This document shows positions 25,806 through 35,378 of a DNA stretch of 64,000 nt, piece after piece; the stretch's first letter is position 1, and each line of letters begins with the position of its first letter. The notes below the pieces were generated by a model. That model had not been told where the DNA came from and made no database searches. It saw only the letters and a list, made by a program, of their open reading frames with translations. Position numbers and translations under genes: made by a program. Source of the stretch: Xanthobacteraceae bacterium (GTDB lineage Bacteria; Pseudomonadota; Alphaproteobacteria; Rhizobiales; Xanthobacteraceae); the NCBI GenBank assembly GCA_022844485.1, contig JALHLQ010000006.1:62001-126000 (forward strand), in the 5' to 3' direction.

Positions 25806-26291
25806 ATGCTGATGTCGGCCGAATTCTGGGTCTTCGTCGCCTTCCTGATCTTCATCGGCATACTTGTCTATTTCCGTGTACCGCAGGCATTGCTTGGTTT
25901 TCTCGATGAGCGCAGCCGGCGCATCAGAGCCGAGCTTGATGAGGCGCGGCGGCTCAAAGACGAAGCACAAAAGCTGCTTGCCGATTATCAGCGGCGGCGG
26001 CGCGAGGCGGAAGGCGAGGCGGAGGCGATCGTGGCCGGGGCGCGCGCGGAAGCTGGACGACTGGCCGAAGATGCCAAGCAGAAGATGGAGGAGTTCGTCG
26101 CCCGCCGTACCAAGCTCGCCGAGACGAAGATTGCGCAAGCCGAGGCGCAGGCAATCGCGGATGTCCGCGCCGCCGCCGCTGAGGCCGCCGTGGGCGCGGC
26201 GGAGCGCATCCTGCGGGATGCCGCGAAGGGCGCGGTTGCGGAGGACCTGATCGTGCAGGGTGTACGCGAGGTCCGCTCAAAGCTGAATTGA
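25806..26291 (+). CDS. atpF: F0F1 ATP synthase subunit b
   Basis: A 161-residue stalk subunit with an N-terminal membrane helix ([17 protein letters not shown]) and a long Ala/Glu/Arg-rich coiled coil. It pairs with b' to hold the F1 head still. AAGGAG lies five bases before the ATG at 25,806; the first codon could also be the GTG at 25,803 or the ATG at 25,812. It is the last gene of the F0 operon and convergent with the ferredoxin gene. Confidence 0.93.
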   Translation: MLMSAEFWVFVAFLIFIGILVYFRVPQALLGFLDERSRRIRAELDEARRLKDEAQKLLADYQRRRREAEGEAEAIVAGARAEAGRLAEDAKQKMEEFVARRTKLAETKIAQAEAQAIADVRAAAAEAAVGAAERILRDAAKGAVAEDLIVQGVREVRSKLN

Positions 26292-26339
26292 CGCTCCCCT
26301 GAGCGATGCTTTAGGCCGATGCCCGGAAGCACTCCTGCG

Positions 26340-26372
26340 GATCGCTTCGCGATCGACAGTCCTTGTCAGGAC
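26340..26372. terminator. Paired small hairpins between atpF and the ferredoxin gene
   Basis: GATCGC-TTC-GCGATC (26,340-26,354) and GTCC-TTGTCA-GGAC (26,359-26,372) lie in the short gap between convergent operons. There are no clear T-runs, so termination is only a suggestion. Confidence 0.3.
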
Positions 26373-26387
26373 AGCAATCCATAGGGG

Positions 26388-26636
26388 TTAAGCCGCGTGC
26401 AGCTGCTCGTATTTTGCCAGCAGCGCGTCCCGGTCTTCTTCCCAATCGGGATTGGGAACGATGCAATCGGCCGGGCAGACGAGCTTGCATTGCGGCTCGT
26501 CTTCAGCGCCGACGCATTCGGTGCACTTCAACGGGTCGATGATGTACATCGGGTCGCCCGCGGTGATCGCCTTGTTCGGACACACCGGCTCGCAGGCATC
26601 GCAGGCAGTGCAGGCTTCGTTGATCATCAGCGCCAT
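26388..26636 (-). CDS. 2[4Fe-4S] ferredoxin, electron donor to benzoyl-CoA reductase
   Basis: An 82-residue low-potential ferredoxin. The first cluster motif is C9-x2-C12-x2-C15-x3-C19-P; the second is C38-x2-C41-x8-C50-x3-C54-P. The eight-residue insertion and C-terminal extension mark the Allochromatium/Thauera type. In known class I pathways this ferredoxin is reduced by KorAB and passes electrons to BcrABCD. It is the last gene of the oah-dch-bcrCBAD operon, 11 bases after bcrD. Confidence 0.92.
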   Translation of the reverse strand: MALMINEACTACDACEPVCPNKAITAGDPMYIIDPLKCTECVGAEDEPQCKLVCPADCIVPNPDWEEDRDALLAKYEQLHAA

Positions 26637-26647
26637 GTTTCTCTCCC

Positions 26648-27493
26648 TTACGCCGCCTTGGGCACTTCTCCGAGCGCCGCGAGCTTGTCAAAACGGTAGG
26701 CGCCCCATAGAGCCGCGCCGATCGCGCCGGCATAGATGGAATCCGGATGGCTCCGCACCGTGGTCTTCATATCCTTGATCGCGGAGATATCTTCGATCAA
26801 TGCGGCGACCATTCCTTGATCCAGCGCAAGGCCGCCGGTGACCATGACCACGCCCTCTTTGGTGCCGATCGATTTCAACAGTTTCGAGAGCCGGCCCGCC
26901 ATCGAGAGGTGGATGCCTTTCAAAATGTTTGGCGCGGAGATGCCGCGCGAGACCATGTTGATCACGTCGGTCTCGGCCAGCACCGCGCAGATCGAGGAGA
27001 CGACTTCCGGATTGTCCGCCTGCTTGGACAGCGAGCCGATCTCGTCCTGCGCGATACCGAGATAGCGCGCGATGTTCTCAAGAAACTGCCCGGACCCCGA
27101 CGCGCATTGGCTCGTCATTTTGTAGGAAAGCACCTTGCCGCGTTCGTCAATGGAAATGGCCCGGCCATGCAGCGCACCGACGTCGAGAGCAGAGCGAGAC
27201 GCCGGATCAAGATAGATGGCGCCCCGGGCATGCGTCGTCATCGAATAGAAGTGTCCGGTATGGAAGGGAACGCTTTCACCCTCCCCGGTCGTCGCGATGT
27301 AGTCGACATCCTTCTCAGACAGCTTGGCGTCCGCGAGCACCTCGTCGAAGGCCGCGCGGGCGAGTTCGATCGGATCGCGCTGCCGGATACGGATCGTGGT
27401 GCGCGATAGCCACGTGGCTTCGCCACCATTGACGTTGAAGAGCGCCGCCTTGACCGCGCCCGTGCCGACATCAATTCCCGCCGCGATGGTCAT
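26648..27493 (-). CDS. bcrD: Benzoyl-CoA reductase subunit D (ATPase/Fe-S)
   Basis: A 281-residue subunit of the class I ATP-dependent benzoyl-CoA reductase, from the BadF/BadG/BcrA/BcrD ASKHA ATPase family. It shows [14 protein letters not shown] (phosphate 1), [12 protein letters not shown] (phosphate 2), MVTGGLALD (adenosine) and two Cys in [11 protein letters not shown] and [11 protein letters not shown]. Those Cys help bridge the [4Fe-4S] cluster between the two ATPase subunits. Its ATG overlaps the bcrA stop as ATGA (27,490-27,493). Length matches the roughly 280-residue D subunits. Confidence 0.95.
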   Translation of the reverse strand: MTIAAGIDVGTGAVKAALFNVNGGEATWLSRTTIRIRQRDPIELARAAFDEVLADAKLSEKDVDYIATTGEGESVPFHTGHFYSMTTHARGAIYLDPASRSALDVGALHGRAISIDERGKVLSYKMTSQCASGSGQFLENIARYLGIAQDEIGSLSKQADNPEVVSSICAVLAETDVINMVSRGISAPNILKGIHLSMAGRLSKLLKSIGTKEGVVMVTGGLALDQGMVAALIEDISAIKDMKTTVRSHPDSIYAGAIGAALWGAYRFDKLAALGEVPKAA

Positions 27494-28827
27494 GCTGCAT
27501 GCTCCACGATTGCGCCGCCTTCATGCGCGCGGCGGGCGAACTCGGCGGCGCCAAGGGCGCCGGTATAGATCGAGTCCGGATTGATGTTGATGGTCACCTC
27601 GCCGTAGTTCTCCTTGATCAGCTTGCGGAGCTCGCGCACCGCCGCTTCGTTCTTCGCAACGCCGCCGGTGAAGGTGAACTCGTCAGTGACCCCGCCAGAT
27701 CGCGAGATGATCGAGATCGCGCGCAGGATGATCGCGCGATGGAGACCCGCCAGAATGTCCTCGCGCTTTTCGCCAAGCGAGAGGCGGTCGCGCAACTCGG
27801 CGCCGGCAAACACGGTGCATGTCGAGTTGATGCGCGCAGGCCGATCGGACTTCATGGCCATCGGACCGAGCTCATGAAGTCCCATGTTCATCTCATCGGC
27901 GATATAGCCGAGATAACGACCGCAGCCCGCGGCGCAACGGTCGTTCATCTGAAAGTTTTCGACAATGCCTTTGGGATCGACCTGGATGCCTTTCGTGTCC
28001 TGTCCGCCGATATCGAGCACGGTCCGCGTCTTCGGATACATCATGTGCGCGCCGAGACCATGACAAAGGATCTCTGAGCGGATGTGCTCCTTGGAGAACG
28101 GCAGGGTCACGCGGCCATAGCCGGTGCCGACCAGATAGGTTTCTTCGAGATCGATGCCGAGCGCGCGCTCGATGCGCGGCTGCAACGCTGCCGCCGATGA
28201 GCCGAATGTTGCATCGTCGGTGAAGATTCGCTGCAGGGCGCGGCGGAACTTTTCCGGCAACCCGCCGGCGGGCGGACGGTTCTCCACCTCGATAATCGAC
28301 TTGTCATAAACGTTGAGGAGGAGATCGTAAGGCAAGCCCGCCTCGCGCGCGACGCTTTCTGCCTGCGCGTGGTAGCGCGAGCCGGCGATGTCACGGAAAA
28401 AATCGGACTTGCGCTTTGCGCCGGGCGCATAAAGTTCAGGCGCTTCGCTGCGCAAGCGCTTGAAGACCTCGGCGATGGCTTCGCGCACCGCCGCTTCGCG
28501 GCCCGCAAAGCGCTCGCCTTTGACCTGCGTCATGCAGGTGCCTTCGAGGTCGTCGAGTTGCTCGAGAAACTGCACGAGGCGGAAACCGCGCTCGAGTGCC
28601 CTCAGGAACTCGTCGATCCGAGTGCCGAGCCCGCCGACCTCCACCAGCTCGCGGCGGAACAGCGTGAAACGGCCGTCGATGCGGGCCTCCTCGCTCGCAA
28701 CCCGCGCCGCAGTCGCGTAGTTCGAGCGCGAGTTGGTGATGCCACGCCCGATTACCTCGCTATTCTCGTCGAGCAGGACCGCTTTTGTGGTCGTCGAACC
28801 GAGATCGATGCCGACAAAGGTTTTCAT
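27490..28827 (-). CDS. bcrA: Benzoyl-CoA reductase subunit A (ATPase/Fe-S)
   Basis: A 445-residue larger ATPase subunit. [16 protein letters not shown] opens the ASKHA fold, [11 protein letters not shown] is phosphate 2, and [13 protein letters not shown] with [11 protein letters not shown] supplies the Cys that share the interface cluster with BcrD. ATP hydrolysis in the BcrA-BcrD module drives electrons from ferredoxin to the ring-reducing BcrB-BcrC module. The middle 150 residues specific to the A subunit are present. It lies 11 bases after bcrB. Confidence 0.95.
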   Translation of the reverse strand: MKTFVGIDLGSTTTKAVLLDENSEVIGRGITNSRSNYATAARVASEEARIDGRFTLFRRELVEVGGLGTRIDEFLRALERGFRLVQFLEQLDDLEGTCMTQVKGERFAGREAAVREAIAEVFKRLRSEAPELYAPGAKRKSDFFRDIAGSRYHAQAESVAREAGLPYDLLLNVYDKSIIEVENRPPAGGLPEKFRRALQRIFTDDATFGSSAAALQPRIERALGIDLEETYLVGTGYGRVTLPFSKEHIRSEILCHGLGAHMMYPKTRTVLDIGGQDTKGIQVDPKGIVENFQMNDRCAAGCGRYLGYIADEMNMGLHELGPMAMKSDRPARINSTCTVFAGAELRDRLSLGEKREDILAGLHRAIILRAISIISRSGGVTDEFTFTGGVAKNEAAVRELRKLIKENYGEVTININPDSIYTGALGAAEFARRAHEGGAIVEHAA

Positions 28828-28838
28828 CGCGTCGCTCC

Positions 28839-30200
28839 TTATGCGGCGGCGCGCGCGCCCGCGCGCTTCTGCTCGATCATCTGAAAATAGCTTTCCAGGC
28901 GGTTCTTCACGTTGGCTGCCGAAAAGTAGCGCGGATCGACGAGATCGGTTTCGATGAACGCGCCGGGCTTGCCGGTGCGCTTCTCGACTTCGCGCATGAT
29001 CAAAAGCTGGCCGGCAGAAAAGCTGTTGCAGCTCTTAATCGAATTGATGAGAAGACCGTCGGCTTCGTATTCGCGCACGTAGTTCGACAACATGTCGACG
29101 CGCATCGGCAGCGAGCGGTTGGTATAGACGCCGAGGCAATACTCGGCCAGCGTCTCGAGCGGCTTGTCCGGATCGTGCCGGAAGCCGAAATCGTAGACGC
29201 CGCCGACTTTCGTGTAGCTCGATGCGACGACAACCGCGCCTTCGTCGTAGAACATCTTCCAGAACTGGCGGAAGTTCGTGTAGTTCGGCGGGCCTTCGAC
29301 GACAAGGCGATATTTTTCCTTGCCCATGTCGCCGTCGGGCGTCACCGGGCCCTGCCCCGCCTTGACGCGCTCTTCAACTTCGGAGCGCAGAAAACGGTAA
29401 TAGTCGACGGCGTCCTGCGTGCCGCGGAAGGCCCCGAAGATCGGGCCGATATAATAGATGCCGCCGAAATAGGCGTCGATCGGCGCTGGCTTGTTCTTCG
29501 CGCTCTGCAGCACCCAGACCAGATCGTCTTCGGCTTTGGACGAGCGCTTGAGATATTCACGCAGCCGATCGATGTCGAACTTGACTCCCGAGATGCGCTC
29601 AAGCTTCGGAATCACCTCCTCCTTGAGCTGCTTCACCATGTACTGGACCATGTTCTCGGTGATCTTCCCGTCGCCCATGTAAGGCGTGTGCAGCATGATG
29701 GTTTCGCACTTGTACTGTTCGCGCAGAAGCTCAAACCACTTCATGAAGGTGAAGCAGCCGGTGTACGACAGGAGCAGCACATCGGGATCCGGCAGGCGGC
29801 GGCCGTTCGGGCCGATCTGACCTTTCGCCATCATCCCGATATCGGACTTGACATAGGTGCACACATCCTCGGAATGGCCGAGCTTCTCGGCTTCGAGCAC
29901 AAACGCCCCGGATTGTCGGCGAAGGCCGCTCTGGATGGCATTCACCTCCGGAAGATTGTTCAGGAGGTCGAAGCACATGATGAGTTCGTTCAGATTACCC
30001 GGCACGAAGGTGGCGGCCACTTTCGCACCCGTCTCGGGTGCGTCCGACAGACGGTCGTAGTGGGCGGCCATCATCGCCTTCTGCTTGAGCATCGAGGCGT
30101 CTTTCTCGATGTCCTTCGCCGGCGCTTTCGGAGCGGGCTTCACCGCGGGCTTTGCAGCAGCGGGCTTTGCAGCGGTGGCGGGTGTCTCAGGGGTGCTCAT
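28839..30200 (-). CDS. bcrB: Benzoyl-CoA reductase subunit B
   Basis: A 453-residue subunit of the HgdB/BcrB dehydratase-like family. With BcrC it forms the site where benzoyl-CoA is reduced to cyclohexa-1,5-diene-1-carbonyl-CoA. Candidate cluster Cys are in [19 protein letters not shown]-region EYCLGVY and IKSCNSFSA. Residues 5-29 form an Ala/Pro/Lys-rich leader, a flexible extension before the conserved domain starts at DIEKDASML. The start at 30,200 overlaps the bcrC stop as ATGA, ruling out the upstream ATG at 30,212. Confidence 0.94.
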   Translation of the reverse strand: MSTPETPATAAKPAAAKPAVKPAPKAPAKDIEKDASMLKQKAMMAAHYDRLSDAPETGAKVAATFVPGNLNELIMCFDLLNNLPEVNAIQSGLRRQSGAFVLEAEKLGHSEDVCTYVKSDIGMMAKGQIGPNGRRLPDPDVLLLSYTGCFTFMKWFELLREQYKCETIMLHTPYMGDGKITENMVQYMVKQLKEEVIPKLERISGVKFDIDRLREYLKRSSKAEDDLVWVLQSAKNKPAPIDAYFGGIYYIGPIFGAFRGTQDAVDYYRFLRSEVEERVKAGQGPVTPDGDMGKEKYRLVVEGPPNYTNFRQFWKMFYDEGAVVVASSYTKVGGVYDFGFRHDPDKPLETLAEYCLGVYTNRSLPMRVDMLSNYVREYEADGLLINSIKSCNSFSAGQLLIMREVEKRTGKPGAFIETDLVDPRYFSAANVKNRLESYFQMIEQKRAGARAAA

Positions 30201-31366
30201 GCTCCGCTCCATAGTTTGATGGAATCTGCAAACGTGCCGGCCTGCTCGCGAATGGGCTGCATCTGGCCGGAATTCTCGGCGTACTTGAAGGCGATGTAGG
30301 GAATGCCCGCGTCGGCCAGCACGTGCTGCAGCATCGGGCGCTCGAGCAGCGCGGGATCGCAGAAGCTCGGAGAGGCGAAGATGACGCCCTCCGCTCCCGT
30401 ACGCCGGACGGCGCGCACGAGGTGCTGACCTTTTTCTTTCTGGTCAGGCTCGTACTTCGCGGCCGTCGATTCGGAGTGATGCAGGAAGGCGGACGCAAGA
30501 TTAACGAGCGGGTCGCCGGCGCTCGGGACATCGCTTGTGAGCCAGCGCGTGACGAGCAGAAGATCGTCGTCGACGACATAGCAGCCGGCGAGTTCGAGCG
30601 ACTTGATGAGGTTGAGCGGCGGCTGTTCGCAGAACACGCCGGTCAGGACAATACGGCAGTTGTCGCGTCGCGGCCGCGTTTCGGCGCGGACCGCGGCGAG
30701 ATAATCGCGGAGCATTTCGCTGTGCTGCTCGACCGGGAGAACCATGCCGGCGCGCACCAAGAGGTAGACTTCCGAGGCGGGCGCCTGCCAAGGCTTTTCG
30801 GCCCGAAACGTATAAAGCTCGCGGATGAGTCTGCGGTTTTCGTTATAGACCTCGATCGAGCGGCGCAGCTCGTCATCGGTGATGGGCTTGCCGCGCAATT
30901 GCCCGAGATCGTGGCGCAACTCGGCAAGTTCGTTGATGTAATAGGCGCCGCCGATTTCATCCTTGTAGTTCTGCGGCACGTCGAAGTACCGCGTGTAGAC
31001 ATGCGGAAACATCAGCTTCCACATGCCGGACAGATTGCGGATCACGTCGCAAATCGAGGGGAAGAGCATGCCTTCGACAAAATCGAGACGGCCCGAAACG
31101 CCGAGTTCGATGGTCGAGCGCGGGATACGGCAGATGTAGCTCTGATAATAGGCGTCGCCATGAATGACTTCGAGCTGGTCGCCGCCGCCGAGAACGCCGA
31201 GCGGAAGAAAACCGGCGGCATGAACAATCTCGCGCGGAACATAGATCGGCATGTAGCCGACCACCTTGCGGCTTGGATCGCCGGCCTTCCATTCGCGCGC
31301 GGCGTTGAAATTGAGATCCTCGAAAAGGCGCGTCGCATGGGCGACGATATCTGTCACGGTTTGCAT
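30197..31366 (-). CDS. bcrC: Benzoyl-CoA reductase subunit C
   Basis: A 389-residue partner of BcrB. Conserved features are MPIYVPREIVHAAGFLPLGV, the Cys-containing YQSYICRIPRS, GVFCEQPPLN and ASPSFCDPALLE, candidate ligands of the active-site [4Fe-4S] cluster, and FKYAENSGQM near the end. The ATG at 31,366 overlaps the dch stop by one base (TGATG), and the far end overlaps bcrB, so the oah-dch-bcrCBAD genes are tightly coupled. Length matches the Thauera/Magnetospirillum subunits. Confidence 0.95.
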   Translation of the reverse strand: MQTVTDIVAHATRLFEDLNFNAAREWKAGDPSRKVVGYMPIYVPREIVHAAGFLPLGVLGGGDQLEVIHGDAYYQSYICRIPRSTIELGVSGRLDFVEGMLFPSICDVIRNLSGMWKLMFPHVYTRYFDVPQNYKDEIGGAYYINELAELRHDLGQLRGKPITDDELRRSIEVYNENRRLIRELYTFRAEKPWQAPASEVYLLVRAGMVLPVEQHSEMLRDYLAAVRAETRPRRDNCRIVLTGVFCEQPPLNLIKSLELAGCYVVDDDLLLVTRWLTSDVPSAGDPLVNLASAFLHHSESTAAKYEPDQKEKGQHLVRAVRRTGAEGVIFASPSFCDPALLERPMLQHVLADAGIPYIAFKYAENSGQMQPIREQAGTFADSIKLWSGA

Positions 31367-32133
31367 CAACGGTGCTCCCACTTCGCTGGCCGCTTGGCGA
31401 TGAAGGCTTCAAGGCCTTCGACCGCGTCGCGGGTAGCCATCAATCCATCGAGGTAAAGCTGCTCGACCTGCTCGATCCGCGCTTTGACGCGCGTCATGTA
31501 CTCGGCGCGCGCGGCGTGAACGGCATAGCGCAAGGAACTCGCGCTTTTGGTCGCGAGGTGCTCGTTGAAATAGGCAAGGGCGCCGGCTTCAGGATCGCTG
31601 CCCCCGTCCTTGGCCAAGCCGATCGCGACCGCTTCCTCGCCGGAGATACTGCGTCCCGACACGAGCAGATCGAAGGCGCGTACCGGCCCGATTAGTTCCG
31701 GCAGAAGGCAGGAAGCCGCCGGCGCAAAGACGCCGAGCTTCATCTCCGGCTGTCCGAGCGACGCATCGGACGCAACGAACATCAGGTGCGTGGAAAGCGC
31801 GACTTCCAGCCCGCCGCCAAGGCACTGCCCGCGCACGGCGGAGAGAATCGTCACGGGAGACGAAACCATACGCAGCACGAGCGCGTGCAGGTCCTTGAGC
31901 ATGGCTTCGCATCGGCCGGGCAAGTGCTCTTCGATGCTCGCACCGAAACTGAAGTGCGGGCCTTCGGCATCGAGCAGCACGGCAGCCAGGTGTGCGTTGT
32001 CGAGATGCTCAGCAAAGGCGGCAGCGAGCGCGGCGACCATCGGCGCGTCGATCAGGTTCGCCTTCGGCCGCGCCAGACGAAGACGCAACAGGCGGCCTTC
32101 GGATTCGACCCAGACTTTGAGGGGAGAGGTCAT
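31366..32133 (-). CDS. dch: Cyclohexa-1,5-diene-1-carbonyl-CoA hydratase
   Basis: A 255-residue crotonase-fold enzyme that hydrates the BCR product to 6-hydroxycyclohex-1-ene-1-carbonyl-CoA. Oxyanion-hole segments are HFSFGASIEEHLP and VRGQCLGGGLEVAL, and GQPEMKLGVFAP follows, all characteristic of the Dch branch rather than of generic enoyl-CoA hydratases. It lies between oah and bcrC. The ATG at 32,133 has a GGGAGCGAG site; the open frame to 32,205 overlaps oah. Its presence puts the pathway in the Thauera/Magnetospirillum type, not the Rhodopseudomonas BadK type. Confidence 0.92.
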   Translation of the reverse strand: MTSPLKVWVESEGRLLRLRLARPKANLIDAPMVAALAAAFAEHLDNAHLAAVLLDAEGPHFSFGASIEEHLPGRCEAMLKDLHALVLRMVSSPVTILSAVRGQCLGGGLEVALSTHLMFVASDASLGQPEMKLGVFAPAASCLLPELIGPVRAFDLLVSGRSISGEEAVAIGLAKDGGSDPEAGALAYFNEHLATKSASSLRYAVHAARAEYMTRVKARIEQVEQLYLDGLMATRDAVEGLEAFIAKRPAKWEHR

Positions 32134-32156
32134 GTCTCGCTCCCTGAACGCCTCTC

Positions 32157-33302
32157 TTATCTCTTCGCCCCAGGCTGGATGCTCTCCGTGAGATCGTCCG
32201 TCCACGGCGTGTTGGCGGCAAGGGCGCGGCGGAGCGCGATGAAATCGATCTCGCGGCCGGTCTCCTTGGTGCCTTCGTTGAAGGCCCGGAAGCCGGCGCG
32301 CGCTTCCGTCATCATGTTGAGCGCGAGCCAGGCGCGCGCATCCTCTTTGTTACGATTCCACGCTTCAAGCTTCGGCTTGCGCAATTCCTCCACCGTCTTC
32401 GTCGTGCAATCGGGGAAGGTGTAGAGAAGTTTCGTGCAGAGCGATTCGGTTTTTTCGTCGAGCATTGAAAGATCGACCGTGCCGCGCTTCATCGTCTCCT
32501 GCCCGGCCTTCAACGCATCACCCGTCTTCTGCTTGCCGAAGACGAACCGGCCGAACTCGTCGGTCATGCGGCTCGTCTCCACCAGCGGGTTGGCGACGAA
32601 CTTGCCGTCGACTTTCAGTGCCGGCACGACGTCCGTAATCATGCCCATGAAATAGGCCTCGTGCGCGGAGAAGGGCTCGCACAACACGCAAGCCGCCATG
32701 GCGCGTTCGGCGCCGATGACGACGGGCAGAAAATCAGTCGCGCCGCCGATCGGCGCGGAGCCGTGTTTCGGACCGGCCTGACCAAATCGTGCGAGATCCT
32801 GCGCAACGGTGAAGTCGCAGGCCATTCCGATCTCCTGCCCGCCGCCGATGCGCATGCCGTTCACGCGGCAGATCACCGGCTTGTCGCAAACGAGGATGGC
32901 CGAAACCATGTCGTTGAACAGCCGCATGTAGCCGCGGTATTCCTGCGGATTGCCGGCGTAGTATTCGGCGTATTCCTTGGTGTTTCCGCCGGTGCAGAAG
33001 GCTTTGTCGCCCGCGCCGGTAAACACGACGGCGACGACATCGCGCGCGGCGCTCGCTTCGCGCATGGCGAGAATGACGCCCTTCACCATGTCGGTGGTGT
33101 AGGAGTTGAACTGCCCAGGGTTGTTCAGCGTGATCCACGCGTTATAGAGGCCGGCAACCGGTTTGCCGTCCGCTCCCTTCACCGGGCGCTTTTCATAGAG
33201 CACGTTGCCGGACACGGCTTGGCGGACGCTGGCCGAAACGAGTCCGTGATCTTTCGCTTCGGTGGGGACGGGTTGGGCGGTACGGGCGGGTTGCGCTGAC
33301 AT
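32157..33302 (-). CDS. oah: 6-oxocyclohex-1-ene-1-carbonyl-CoA hydrolase
   Basis: A 381-residue crotonase-superfamily hydrolase that hydrates and cleaves the ring to 3-hydroxypimelyl-CoA. Signatures are AWITLNNPGQFNSYTT, AFCTGGNTKEYAEYY, NGMRIGGGQEIGMACDFTVA and GPKHGSAPIGGATDF. Length fits the roughly 377-residue known enzymes, and the C-terminal domain is complete. It is the first gene of the minus-strand benzoyl-CoA operon. The dehydrogenase Had, which should make its substrate, is not in the window. Confidence 0.93.
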   Translation of the reverse strand: MSAQPARTAQPVPTEAKDHGLVSASVRQAVSGNVLYEKRPVKGADGKPVAGLYNAWITLNNPGQFNSYTTDMVKGVILAMREASAARDVVAVVFTGAGDKAFCTGGNTKEYAEYYAGNPQEYRGYMRLFNDMVSAILVCDKPVICRVNGMRIGGGQEIGMACDFTVAQDLARFGQAGPKHGSAPIGGATDFLPVVIGAERAMAACVLCEPFSAHEAYFMGMITDVVPALKVDGKFVANPLVETSRMTDEFGRFVFGKQKTGDALKAGQETMKRGTVDLSMLDEKTESLCTKLLYTFPDCTTKTVEELRKPKLEAWNRNKEDARAWLALNMMTEARAGFRAFNEGTKETGREIDFIALRRALAANTPWTDDLTESIQPGAKR

Positions 33303-33656
33303 GGTTCACTCCTCAATGCGTGGGTGCGAGCGCGGCGTAGGCGCGGCTCCTGGGATCAAAAGCGCTCAAGGGGTGATGAAAGCGGGCCGACACGAGAGCG
33401 CGCCGGTTTGTTGTCTCGTTGAAAGGACGGCGGCTTCGCATTGGCATCCAGCTCCTTGATCCGTCCCTCTGTCTCGCGCTTTGCACCTAGACCTGGGCTC
33501 GTTGGCGCAGAACGCATTGACAAAACTAAACTTTTTCTTATTATCGTAATTGAGTACCAGAATGCGTAATTACTGTCAATCCGGATTCATCCTGCTGCTG
33601 CCTGCCCTTGATTCGCGTCAGTGTGGCTCCAAACGGGCCAGCAAAGGACCTGAGTC
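33303..33656. promoter_or_regulatory. Divergent oah/korA control region
   Basis: These 354 bases have no gene. An AT-rich core (33,510-33,580) carries two face-to-face ATTGACA elements (33,516-33,522 plus strand; 33,580-33,574 minus strand). Two CGTAATT repeats (33,545-33,551 and 33,565-33,571) are spaced 20 bases start to start, and the right one is part of the palindrome GTAATTAC. Repeats two helical turns apart between divergent promoters suggest a common regulator site. Confidence 0.6.
33517..33544 (+). promoter_or_regulatory. Promoter of korAB
   Basis: TTGACA (33,517-33,522), a 16-base spacer and TATTAT (33,539-33,544) form a near-consensus sigma-70 promoter 113 bases before the korA ATG. 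Confidence 0.6.
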
Positions 33657-35378
33657 ATGGGAGAAACGCAGAGCGTCTCGATTGCCTTCGTCGGGAGCGG
33701 AGGCGCCGGGGTTCTCACCACCGGCGGATTTCTGCTCGAAGCCGCGGGTGCGGGTGGATGGTACGGCATGCTCACCCGCTCGGTCGGACCGCAGATCCGC
33801 GGCGGTGAAGCGGCGGCCCTCGTCCGGCTTGCCACGCATCCGGTGGAATGCATGGCAGACCGCTTCGATCTTCTGATCGGCGTCGACTGGCTGAATGCGA
33901 ACCGCTTCGATGCCGAAATCCCGCTCGGGTCCACGAGCCTGGCGATCGGCGATCCGCGCGGCGGGGACCCTCCCGCCAGCATCGCCAAGGCCGGCGCGCG
34001 CTATGTCGACGTGCCGATGAAAGACCTCGTGAAGGCCAATCCCGAATGGCGTCAGAACATGATGGCGCTCGGCATGGCGGCGTCCCTTCTCGGTCTCGAG
34101 CACGAGACCTTCTTTGCGATGTTCGAAAAGCGCTTCGGCGCCAAAGGCGCGGCGGCCGTTCAATCGAATGTCGCCGCGTTCAAGGCAGGCGCCGAAAGCG
34201 TGGCCGCGCACGATCTCGGCTTGCGGCTCGCAGCGCCGAAGGCAAGCGATGAAAAGCGCTGGCTCGTGTCGGGCAATGAGGCCACCGGACTTGGCGCGAT
34301 CCGCGGCGGCATCCGCTTTTCGGCGGCCTACCCGATCACGCCCGCGACCGAAATCCTCGAATGGCTGGCCCCGAATCTTGCCAAAGTCGGCGGAGCGCTC
34401 GTGCAGGCGGAAGACGAACTGGCCTCGATCAACATGATCATCGGAGCCTCCTATGGCGGAACGCCGTCGATCACCGCGACCTCCGGCCCGGGCCTGTCCC
34501 TCATGATCGAGGCGCTGGGGCTCGCAACCGCGTCCGAAGTCCCAGTGGTCGTCATCGACGTGATGCGCGGCGGGCCTTCGACCGGCATCCCGACCAAATC
34601 GGAACAGGCCGACCTCAACATCGCGATCTACGGGTTCCATGGCGACGCGCCGCATCTCGTGCTCGCGCCACAGTCGGTCGGAGATTGCCTGTTCACGACC
34701 CAATGGGCGACGTATCTCGCGGAGACTTTGCAATCGCCGGCGATCGTGCTTTCCGATCAGTTCATGGGGCAAGCCCGCTCCGCCATCGCACGGCCTGCGG
34801 ACATGGCCTTCATCGGCCAGCGCACGACGGCAACGGAGATCGCCGAGCCCTACAAGCGCTATGCGCTGAACGCATCCGGCGTGTCGGCCATGGCTGTACC
34901 CGGCACGCGCGGCGGGCAATACACCGCCGATGGTCTGACCCACAACGAGCGCGGCACGCCCACCAGCGGCGCCGGCGATCATCGCGCTCAGCTCGACAAG
35001 CGGCGCGACAAGCTCGACAAATTCAACTACGGCGACCACTGGGCGACGCTCGAAGGCGACGGCGATCTTGCCGTCATTACCTGGGGCTCGCTCACGGGCG
35101 CAGTGCGCGAGGCGCTCGATCATGCCCGCGCCTATGGCCTGAAGGTGCGGCTCATTGCGCCGCGGCTGCTCCTGCCCGTGCAGCCCTCGCAGATGAAAGC
35201 CGCGCTCGACGGCGTGTCGCGCCTGCTCGTTGTCGAGCAGTCGCACGGCGCGCAATTCCATCGCTACCTCAAGGCGCACTATGAGCTGCCGGCGCAAGCG
35301 AAGGTGCTCCATCGTCCTGGCCCGCTGCCCATCCGGCCCGGAGAAATCTTCACCGCGCTCAAGGATTGGAGGGCGTGA
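33657..35378 (+). CDS. korA: 2-oxoacid:ferredoxin oxidoreductase, fused gamma-alpha subunit (KorA)
   Basis: A 573-residue fusion. Residues 1-190 are the gamma domain (FVGSGGAGVLTTGG, SVGPQIRGGEAAA). From about 200 comes the alpha subunit with RFSAAYPITPATEI and MRGGPSTGIPTKSEQADL. With KorB it oxidises 2-oxoglutarate to succinyl-CoA while reducing ferredoxin, which feeds benzoyl-CoA reductase; Thauera has the same two-subunit layout. It is divergent from the bcr operon and overlaps korB by one base. Another 2-oxoacid, such as phenylglyoxylate, cannot be excluded. Confidence 0.88.
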   Translation: MGETQSVSIAFVGSGGAGVLTTGGFLLEAAGAGGWYGMLTRSVGPQIRGGEAAALVRLATHPVECMADRFDLLIGVDWLNANRFDAEIPLGSTSLAIGDPRGGDPPASIAKAGARYVDVPMKDLVKANPEWRQNMMALGMAASLLGLEHETFFAMFEKRFGAKGAAAVQSNVAAFKAGAESVAAHDLGLRLAAPKASDEKRWLVSGNEATGLGAIRGGIRFSAAYPITPATEILEWLAPNLAKVGGALVQAEDELASINMIIGASYGGTPSITATSGPGLSLMIEALGLATASEVPVVVIDVMRGGPSTGIPTKSEQADLNIAIYGFHGDAPHLVLAPQSVGDCLFTTQWATYLAETLQSPAIVLSDQFMGQARSAIARPADMAFIGQRTTATEIAEPYKRYALNASGVSAMAVPGTRGGQYTADGLTHNERGTPTSGAGDHRAQLDKRRDKLDKFNYGDHWATLEGDGDLAVITWGSLTGAVREALDHARAYGLKVRLIAPRLLLPVQPSQMKAALDGVSRLLVVEQSHGAQFHRYLKAHYELPAQAKVLHRPGPLPIRPGEIFTALKDWRA

